From NCBI GenBank assembly GCA_000027065.2, contig FN543093.2:500074-564073 (forward strand): a stretch of DNA of 64,000 nt, read 5' to 3'. The notes below the pieces were generated by a model that had not been told where the DNA came from, searched no databases, and saw only the letters and a list, made by a program, of their open reading frames with translations. The translations under genes were made by a program, and so were the position numbers. Positions 55,813 to 62,112 of the stretch are shown here, piece after piece; within the stretch, counting starts at the first letter, position 1; every line of letters begins with the position of its first letter. The stretch comes from Cronobacter turicensis z3032 (GTDB lineage Bacteria > Pseudomonadota > Gammaproteobacteria > Enterobacterales > Enterobacteriaceae).

Positions 55813-56331
55813 ATGTTCACTATTAATCTGGTTTCAGGTATGACCAAAACCCGCGTCATGTCCGGCGCTTTTGCCGCCACGTTAATGGCGTTTTCTTTTA
55901 GTAGCTGGGCCCTGAGTGGTCCCGCATGTAATTTCCCGCAGCCGGGGGGAGAGGCTGCCTGGGCAGCCGCGCAGGATAATGCGGGCGGGCATCTGGTGCA
56001 GTGCCACATCGGGCAGAATCAGGCATGGCTTACGCAGCGCGTTAATGGCGGCCAGCCTGGATGCCAGCAGACGGCGACCGCGTCGGCCTGGCTTTCGGCG
56101 CAGGCGATGTGGACGCAGGTGGGGGGCGACATTCAGGCGTTCTGCGCACGACAGACACTGAATCAGAACCGCTTTGTGATTAATACTCAGATGAATGGCA
56201 ATGGCGCGGCCAACGTTGGCCTGGGCGTTAATAACAACGGCGCGTTTAATATTGCCAATAACCGTACCGCGATTACCGTCATGCAAAATGTGAACGGGCA
56301 GTGGCATGTATTAACCAGCTATCCGCAGTAA
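55813..56331 (+). CDS. Exported Cys-containing protein of unknown function
   Basis: I do not recognise the family. The product is 172 residues with a signal peptide that ends SSWA, near residue 34. The mature protein has four cysteines (PACNF, VQCHI, PGCQQ, AFCAR), enough for two disulfides. A Gly/Asn-rich stretch (NGNGAANVGLGVNNNGAFN) precedes a beta-like end, ITVMQNVNGQWHVLTSYPQ. AGGAG lies six bases before the ATG; a start five codons upstream lacks a ribosome site. It shares its upstream motif with the DUF2589 operon, so it is probably expressed with it. Confidence 0.8.
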   Translation: MFTINLVSGMTKTRVMSGAFAATLMAFSFSSWALSGPACNFPQPGGEAAWAAAQDNAGGHLVQCHIGQNQAWLTQRVNGGQPGCQQTATASAWLSAQAMWTQVGGDIQAFCARQTLNQNRFVINTQMNGNGAANVGLGVNNNGAFNIANNRTAITVMQNVNGQWHVLTSYPQ

Positions 56332-56338
56332 ATAAACA

Positions 56339-56365
56339 GGGGCATTGTGCAGCGCATAATGCCCC
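56339..56365. terminator. Convergent terminator
   Basis: Stem GGGGCATT/AATGCCCC with an 11-base loop, between the exported protein gene and the LuxR-type gene. Confidence 0.65.
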
Positions 56366-56419
56366 TTAATCATTGGTAAAAACTCATCGTGTGTAGACAG
56401 TCAACAAATCAACAGAGCG

Positions 56420-57022
56420 TTATTCATCCCCGGAATACAACATGGCCGCCTGGGTGCGATTAGTGACGTTAAGACGCCGGAATATCGACTCCAGATGGGC
56501 CTTCACCGTGCCAGCGCTGATGTTAAGATGGCGGCTGATCTGCTTGTTCGATTCCCCCGCCGCCAGCAGCTTAAGGATTTCACGCTGGCGCTCGCTCAGC
56601 CGCGCCAGCGTGCCGGGCCCGCTGTCCAGCAGCGAAATACTCTCCTGCGGGAAGCACAACATCCCCATTGCGGCGGCGCGCAGCGTCTGGACGATCGCTT
56701 CCGGCGGCGAATCGCGCCGTACAAACGCCGCCACATGATGACGCAGAAACAGCCGCAGCAGCGCAGGCTGGCACTGATTTACCAGCAGCACGACCGGAAG
56801 GGCCGGGTGACGCTGCGCTAAATCATCCAGCAAATCAATGTTTACGCTTTTGCCTGCATCACCGTCCAGTAAAATCAACGAGGCCGGAAAATAACCGAGT
56901 GTAGTATTAATCTCATCCGGATTATTTAATCCGCAGATGGTTATTTCTGGAATAAACTGCTTCAACACCGATGCCATTCCTTCAATAAATATTGATTGCT
57001 TATCAACCATTAACACATTCAT
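56420..57022 (-). CDS. LuxR/NarL-type response regulator with a degenerate receiver
   Basis: The product is 200 residues. Receiver-like N-terminal domain (1-120) has a candidate phospho-Asp at 53 (LLDGDAG). The second acidic pocket residue is Lys8 (VDKQ instead of VDD) and the usual Thr and Lys switch residues are Val and Arg, so phosphorylation may not be the signal. The C-terminal LuxR helix-turn-helix (LSERQREILKLLAAGESNKQISRHLNISAGTVKAHL, about 138-180) is complete. No sensor kinase is adjacent. Convergent with the lysis-like cluster and a good candidate for its regulator. A 350-base AT-rich leader precedes it. Confidence 0.88.
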   Translation of the reverse strand: MNVLMVDKQSIFIEGMASVLKQFIPEITICGLNNPDEINTTLGYFPASLILLDGDAGKSVNIDLLDDLAQRHPALPVVLLVNQCQPALLRLFLRHHVAAFVRRDSPPEAIVQTLRAAAMGMLCFPQESISLLDSGPGTLARLSERQREILKLLAAGESNKQISRHLNISAGTVKAHLESIFRRLNVTNRTQAAMLYSGDE

Positions 57023-57372
57023 TGTGAATCTCCATGCAGTAGCGCTCGTTGGGGAGTCTATTAGCAGAAAGAGTATTCAATGAGACGAAAAAAATAAAAG
57101 AGGCTATTTGCCCTAGGTCTTTTTGCCGATGGCATCAATGGCATAATTAAAAAGGGTAAAAATAATTAAAGAAATATCATATATAGAGCGGCACGGTTTT
57201 TTGTCTGTTTATTTGTGGCTGATTTTTATAGAAAGATAAAAAGGGTATTTAACGATTTATCTGTTATTAACCAAACCGGATGCGCTTGCTTAAAGACTGC
57301 GGCATTATTCAGCTCGTCGGGACATTGATCCCGGCATGTGAATAGCGTCACAACCTGAATATGAAATGCGTT
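57023..57372. promoter_or_regulatory. AT-rich gap upstream of the LuxR-type gene, with a CRP site
   Basis: No gene seen. The stretch 57070-57290 is much more AT-rich than its surroundings, a typical H-NS-prone promoter region. At 57337-57352 TGTGA-ATAGCG-TCACA is a perfect CRP core. It lies about 315 bases upstream of the LuxR-type start, so its target is uncertain. Confidence 0.55.
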
Positions 57373-57951
57373 TTAGCGCTTTACAAGCAACCCATTCAGC
57401 CACTGCTCGCGGCGCTCCGGGCGTTTGTCCTGCGTTACCCATAACGCCTGCGGCGACAGTTCAGGAAAGGCGGCCAGCAGCGTCGTCAGGCGCGCTTCGT
57501 TCATATCGGTAAAACGCCGGCCCTGCTGTTCGCGCTCGCCCTCGCCATATTTAAATGAGAGATACCAGATGCCGCCGGGCTTCAGCGCGGCCGACAGCTT
57601 TTGCATGGCAGCGGGCAGTTCATCATGGGAGAGATGCAGCAGCGACGCGCAGCACCAGATACCGTCGTAGCGTTCCACTGCATCAAGATCGCTAAAGGTC
57701 ATCTCCTTTACCGGCAGGCCGCTGTGCGCCCGCGCCAGCGCGACCAGTTCGCCGCAGGCGTCGAACGCCTCGACCTCATAACCCATCTGACGGAACGCGA
57801 GCGCATCGCGCCCGGAGCCGCAACCCGCGTCCAGAACGCGCCCACCTGCAGGCAGGTGCGGGGTGAATGCGTCATATAACGAGGACATATCGACCGCGAC
57901 GGTGCCCTCGAAAAACTCATGCGCGTGGGCCTGGTAATAATTTTGCGTCAT
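57373..57951 (-). CDS. Class I SAM-dependent methyltransferase
   Basis: The product is 192 residues. Cofactor loop VLDAGCGSGRDALAF (about 40-54), acidic residue FDAC ending strand 2, and a later GIWCCASLLHLSHDEL and LKPGGIWYLSFKYG. This is the small-molecule or unspecific methyltransferase type; no target-recognition domain is seen, so the substrate is unknown. The ATG at 57951 overlaps the stop of the upstream HNH gene (TGATG), so translation is coupled. Twelve open codons upstream are inside the HNH gene and not used. Confidence 0.88.
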   Translation of the reverse strand: MTQNYYQAHAHEFFEGTVAVDMSSLYDAFTPHLPAGGRVLDAGCGSGRDALAFRQMGYEVEAFDACGELVALARAHSGLPVKEMTFSDLDAVERYDGIWCCASLLHLSHDELPAAMQKLSAALKPGGIWYLSFKYGEGEREQQGRRFTDMNEARLTTLLAAFPELSPQALWVTQDKRPERREQWLNGLLVKR

Positions 57952-58484
57952 CAGAAAATCAACTCCTGTTGCTGCTCGGGCGCCCACTGTTGCAGGCGGT
58001 TCGCAAAGGCGGCGTTCCAGGCGTCCTGCAGGAAGGTTTTACGCTGGCGCTCATTATTACCCGTCTGGTTAATGATTGCCTCATGCAGCGGCAGGCGGCT
58101 GTTAATAAAATATTCGTTACGGGCATGCAGCCGTGCCAGTAGCGCAAGCGTCGGGACGCGGGCGGATTTACCGTTTTCGCCGCGGTTACAGCTGCGACAC
58201 GCAAGCACCAGATTCCAGACGCCGTTGAGATTCACGCCCGGCAGTTGAGCGGCAAGCGGCAGAAAGTGATCGACATCAGCAAGCGTCGGGTGGTGTTTCT
58301 CAAGGCTGATGGGCGCGTTGCAGTAAAAACAGTGGCCCTTCTGGTAGCCGTTCAGGCTGTTGCGACAGCTCGTCAGCGCGATGCGCGATGCGCTTAAGCG
58401 GGTGAAGAGGGTTTCCTGCTCGGGATCGTAATGGACATCCAGCAACTGCGGCGGCAGGTTCATCTGCCAGGCTTTTTCGACCAA
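57951..58484 (-). CDS. HNH endonuclease domain protein, 5' end uncertain
   Basis: HNH nuclease of 177 residues from the first available start, a TTG at 58484. Zinc-type CxxC pairs flank the core: CFYCN, then DVDHFLPL (catalytic His) and NLVLACRSCNRGENGKSARVP. The frame stays open upstream for 40 more codons (to 58604) and reads as plausible protein (LTDDFYRLTETTQFANLTH), but has no ATG, GTG or TTG there. An ATG at 58611 begins one base out of this frame and hits a stop after six codons. The true N-terminus is probably cut off by a frameshift or replaced at the leuX junction. Confidence 0.78.
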   Translation of the reverse strand: MVEKAWQMNLPPQLLDVHYDPEQETLFTRLSASRIALTSCRNSLNGYQKGHCFYCNAPISLEKHHPTLADVDHFLPLAAQLPGVNLNGVWNLVLACRSCNRGENGKSARVPTLALLARLHARNEYFINSRLPLHEAIINQTGNNERQRKTFLQDAWNAAFANRLQQWAPEQQQELIF

Positions 58485-58637
58485 CCGCCAGCGGGCGTCT
58501 GTTTCATGCGTAAGATTCGCGAACTGCGTGGTTTCCGTGAGGCGATAAAAGTCATCGGTGAGGCGGATGGAAGGGAGAGCGGGCGATGCACTATGCTGAA
58601 ATTTTCAGCATTCGACAGGGCAGTGCAAGGGCGCTGC

Positions 58638-58665
58638 TTGCATGGCGGGCCCTGACAGGTATAAT
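58638..58665 (+). promoter_or_regulatory. leuX promoter
   Basis: TTGCAT, 16 bases, TATAAT, followed by a GC-containing discriminator. It ends 26 bases before the mature tRNA. Confidence 0.85.
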
Positions 58666-58691
58666 CGCAACGTTTTCCGCATCCCTTCCGT

Positions 58692-58776
58692 GCCGGAGTG
58701 GCGAAATCGGTAGACGCAGTTGATTCAAAATCAACCGTAGAAATACGTGCCGGTTCGAGTCCGGCCTTCGGCACCA
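58692..58776 (+). tRNA. leuX: tRNA-Leu (anticodon CAA)
   Basis: 85 bases, including encoded CCA. Anticodon stem-loop GTTGATTCAAAATCAAC reads CAA. A long variable arm is present, as in leucine tRNAs, and the T-loop is GGTTCGAGTCC. It differs from E. coli leuX at few positions; pair 5-68 is G-U here. leuX is a common integration target for islands, and foreign-looking DNA begins right after it. Confidence 0.97.
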
Positions 58777-59117
58777 TACGATGCAATCAAGTCGCCCAAG
58801 AGCGGCTTTTTTTGTGTCTGGAATTCGGGCAAATTAAACCTTCAGTGAACAACATTCAGTATAAATCTATCTTTCTAGTCTCTTACGACTATGGAACCGA
58901 ATATAGATTTATTTGATCATAATGGCATACCGACAGCCATCTTTGTTAGATCGGATTTTTGGTAAAAGTTGACTGTATTTACAACACCGCTTCCTTCTGC
59001 ATAACAATTTTCTTTTATTTTACAATAAGTTATTGGTACCTGTAAAAAAAGGCATATGGTGCTCAATTGTTACCTTCTATAGAATAAGGATATTCTTTAA
59101 TTAGAGAACATGAAGTT
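58777..59117. other. Island junction: leuX terminator and dptF promoter region (341 bp)
   Basis: 58790-58813 is a short stem AGTCGC/GCGGCT followed by TTTTTTT, the leuX terminator. After about 58815 the sequence turns AT-rich. No integrase or gene is seen. The perfect inverted repeat AGAATA-AGGA-TATTCT lies at 59081-59096, just before dptF. Confidence 0.65.
59081..59096. promoter_or_regulatory. Inverted repeat before dptF
   Basis: AGAATAAGGATATTCT, 6-base arms, 22 bases before the dptF ATG. Possible operator or leader hairpin. Confidence 0.4.
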
Positions 59118-60767
59118 ATGAGCGCAATCACATTACGTAAAGCGTTGGGTGTCCTTGCTAAGTCATCTTCGTATTCCGTTACAACAGAGACTCATCGACA
59201 AAAGGACGTGTTTGATGATCTCAAAGAACAACTGTTTGTTAAACAAGAAATTGAAGTAGAACTACAGCGTCATCTGGATAGCGCTAAGCCCGGTGAGATC
59301 ATTTTTCTATGTGGTAGTAGTGGCGATGGTAAGTCGGAAATACTTACGCGTTGTAAGTCAGACCCACGTTATCAGCAACGGTTCACTTTTCATCTGGATG
59401 CAACGCATAGCTTTGCTCCTCAGCAAACGGCTATCGACGCCCTTAATTGTTTGTTTAGCAAGCATCATCAGCAATCATCTCCTTTGCTCGTGGGGATTAA
59501 TACCGGGATGCTTGCTAACTTTGCCAGAGAAGGCGCTGAGTGCCATCAGGCGCTGCGTTTAGTAATTGACAAATTTCTGGCGAAACAACAGGAGTGCAAT
59601 GGGCCTATTTGTCTTAGCGATTGTACGTTTTTTGATTTTGAACATTACCAAAAGTTCAAGTTTGACGCAGAGCACGAATACTCCCCTTTTATCAAACAAT
59701 TGTTAAATCACTTAACAAGTAACGATGACCAAAACTTGTTTTATACAATTTACCAACGCGATGAATCGCTTGGTAATGATTTAAAAATCATTGCTAACTT
59801 TAAAATGCTGTGTATGCCCGGCGTTCAGCATGTTTTGATTACTCAGCTGTTTAAAGCCAGGTTAATAAAAGATCAATTTGTCACTACAAGAGCATTGCTG
59901 GATTTTGTACATCACTTACTTACCGGACCAGGGTACCTTTTTGATAATCTTTTCAATAGCGTTGAAAATGATTTAATAAAAAAGATCTCTGATTTTGACC
60001 CTGCCAGACTACATACATACGAAATTGATCAATTTATTCTGCGCTATGAGCTTGGCTTAGTTGATCCTGAACTGGATGCTTTTTTGGGAACACTTAAGCA
60101 ATTACATCTTACGTTTGAGCGCCAAAGTGTTAAGCCGGGAGATGCAGCCTCATTAATCCGACTCTTCTGGCTTTTACAGCATGAGTCGTTAGGGAATAAT
60201 TATCACCATAAATTTTTGGCATTTTTTAAAGAGTCATTATTCGAGCATTATTCAGAGATTTGGCATCTGCATAAAAACTACACAGCAGATCTGGAACAAA
60301 AAAGACTGCTTAACCGGTTTTATTCTTTCGAACTCATAGCGGGTATCCAGCGCTATGCAAACCGTAAAGCGCCAGAGTTGAGTAAGCATAAAGAAGAATT
60401 TTTTTTGGGGGAGTTTGGCGGGGTAAAAATAACTGCGCCGGTAGCGCTGAAGCCTGACTGGGACGCTATCCGTAGTAAACATACTGCTCATCCTACTGGC
60501 TTCGATGTTCATTTAAAAGTGGGTGAAGATCCATTACCTCCCATCCGTATCGGGCTTAATCTATTCGAATTATTGAAAAAGTTAAATAATGGTTATCGTC
60601 CGAATAAATACGATAAAAATGCTATTGTTCTATTAGACGGAATTATTGAGTTAGTTTCTGATAAGATCAAGCTCAGTACTGAGATAAGATTTTATGATGG
60701 TATGCGGCGAGTATATAGTGCAAGATTGGATGACGATATGATCTCTATTAGCGGAATGGAGGGGTAA
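59118..60767 (+). CDS. dptF: DNA phosphorothioation-dependent restriction protein DptF
   Basis: Part of the DptFGH restriction complex that attacks DNA lacking phosphorothioate marks made by DndBCDE. The product is 549 residues. A P-loop near the start, GSSGDGKS (66-73), with following Asp/Glu motifs marks an ATPase; the rest is helical. Base composition is AT-rich compared with the core genes, a sign of transfer. First of three tightly packed genes. The modification genes dndBCDE are not in this window. The ribosome site is weak. Confidence 0.9.
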   Translation: MSAITLRKALGVLAKSSSYSVTTETHRQKDVFDDLKEQLFVKQEIEVELQRHLDSAKPGEIIFLCGSSGDGKSEILTRCKSDPRYQQRFTFHLDATHSFAPQQTAIDALNCLFSKHHQQSSPLLVGINTGMLANFAREGAECHQALRLVIDKFLAKQQECNGPICLSDCTFFDFEHYQKFKFDAEHEYSPFIKQLLNHLTSNDDQNLFYTIYQRDESLGNDLKIIANFKMLCMPGVQHVLITQLFKARLIKDQFVTTRALLDFVHHLLTGPGYLFDNLFNSVENDLIKKISDFDPARLHTYEIDQFILRYELGLVDPELDAFLGTLKQLHLTFERQSVKPGDAASLIRLFWLLQHESLGNNYHHKFLAFFKESLFEHYSEIWHLHKNYTADLEQKRLLNRFYSFELIAGIQRYANRKAPELSKHKEEFFLGEFGGVKITAPVALKPDWDAIRSKHTAHPTGFDVHLKVGEDPLPPIRIGLNLFELLKKLNNGYRPNKYDKNAIVLLDGIIELVSDKIKLSTEIRFYDGMRRVYSARLDDDMISISGMEG

Positions 60768-60771
60768 CAGA

Positions 60772-62112
60772 ATGTATCCTATTTCAGAGATCTTGGAAGT
60801 AAGGAAAAATAATCCACAACCCAGTTATCTTCCTATACGAAATAAAAATAATAATATTAACTGGCAAATAGTGACCGGTTTGGTATTAAGTTATTCTTTG
60901 AAACATAAAATTGAAGAGTCTTACGGGATTGAACAATTCAGAGATGATTGCAAAGCCCATTTTGAAAAAATAATCGACGAACCAGACTTCTGGGCCGTCT
61001 TGGAACGAATGTATTTTTCGAACCACGATATTTTTCGTGTTTCTCCTATTTTTTTATTTTTTCAATCCCAGTTTAACAATGAAAGAATAAACTCTGGTTC
61101 AGCAGCCGATAAGCGTCTTGGTGCTCTCTTCGCTAATTTAATGGGGGATTTTAATCTCAACTATCCAATGCCGGATAAGCTGAATTTTATCGAAAAGCAA
61201 CTTTTGAATAAGCTTGATGAAAAGGTATATGAGTTTTCTGGTGAAAGTCCATTTACCAAAGAACAATCTTATCTTCCCTTTATTGCGAAATGTTTTCAGT
61301 CCGATTTGGCATTTCTAGCGGAATATCCACAATATCTTCTACAGGAACTAGCCAATACTTTGCGATTGTATGCTTTTAGCTGGTGCGCTCAACTTGCGCT
61401 CAATCTGGACAATTGGCAAAAGGGGGAGCCGCAAAGCAAATCACTTTTTTTCATCCTTGACTCGGAAAAAGCCAGTGCAGAACGGGAAGGTGTGCAAACC
61501 TATGGTTATAAGCTTTTTGCTCGGCATAGTAAAAATCTTTTCCCGATGCTGTCTGCGCTGGAAGTTTTACAGTGGAATGATAAAAAGCACAAAGGGCAAC
61601 CCAAACGCCCGCTATGGCAGGTTTATCAAGATTGTCTCAATTACTCAGATTCATCAAAGGTACTAAATTCGCTTAACAATTACTTGCAGGAGTTTATTGT
61701 CGAGCGCGAACTTCAGGTTTGCGAACGAGCTGCAAACTTGGATGAGGCCTTTAAGCAGCTAAAATCAGTTGCTGTTGGACAGTTTCAGAATAAAAAGTCT
61801 GATAGAGCAAGAGTGAACCGAGACTACATTAATGAGCTTGAGAGCCAGATTTGCACTGACTTCATTCAGGTCCGTGGTCGGGCAGGGAAAGTGCTGGTGC
61901 TGAATCAGGATCGTCTTCTGTTACTGACCAATCTCACCGTAGGCAAAAATGACAAACTCCGCCTGCACGAGCTGCTGCGTGGTTTTGAACAGCGCGGTTT
62001 TTATCTGGATAACCAGTCGGCGCAAACGTTGGTGGCGTTTTATGAACGCATGGGAAATGTAGAGCGAATGAGTGATAGTGGAGACGCCGTGTATGTCCGT
62101 AAAACAGTATGA
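60772..62112 (+). CDS. dptG: DNA phosphorothioation-dependent restriction protein DptG
   Basis: Second component of the DptFGH complex. The product is 446 residues, mostly helical, with no recognisable enzyme motif. The C-terminal 120 residues (FIQVRGRAGKVLVLNQDRLLLLTNLTVG) form a likely winged-helix-like end. It starts four bases after dptF with GGAGG in the dptF end, and overlaps dptH by 20 bases, so all three are co-translated. The role in the complex is not known in detail; assigned by family resemblance and context. Confidence 0.88.
   Translation: MYPISEILEVRKNNPQPSYLPIRNKNNNINWQIVTGLVLSYSLKHKIEESYGIEQFRDDCKAHFEKIIDEPDFWAVLERMYFSNHDIFRVSPIFLFFQSQFNNERINSGSAADKRLGALFANLMGDFNLNYPMPDKLNFIEKQLLNKLDEKVYEFSGESPFTKEQSYLPFIAKCFQSDLAFLAEYPQYLLQELANTLRLYAFSWCAQLALNLDNWQKGEPQSKSLFFILDSEKASAEREGVQTYGYKLFARHSKNLFPMLSALEVLQWNDKKHKGQPKRPLWQVYQDCLNYSDSSKVLNSLNNYLQEFIVERELQVCERAANLDEAFKQLKSVAVGQFQNKKSDRARVNRDYINELESQICTDFIQVRGRAGKVLVLNQDRLLLLTNLTVGKNDKLRLHELLRGFEQRGFYLDNQSAQTLVAFYERMGNVERMSDSGDAVYVRKTV

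Noticed and set aside
58460..58916. Frames running through leuX on both strands
   Set aside because: They overlap a clear tRNA gene and its promoter.
58777..59117. Integrase gene or direct repeat of the leuX end next to the tRNA
   Set aside because: I found neither in this gap; any matching att repeat would lie beyond the window.
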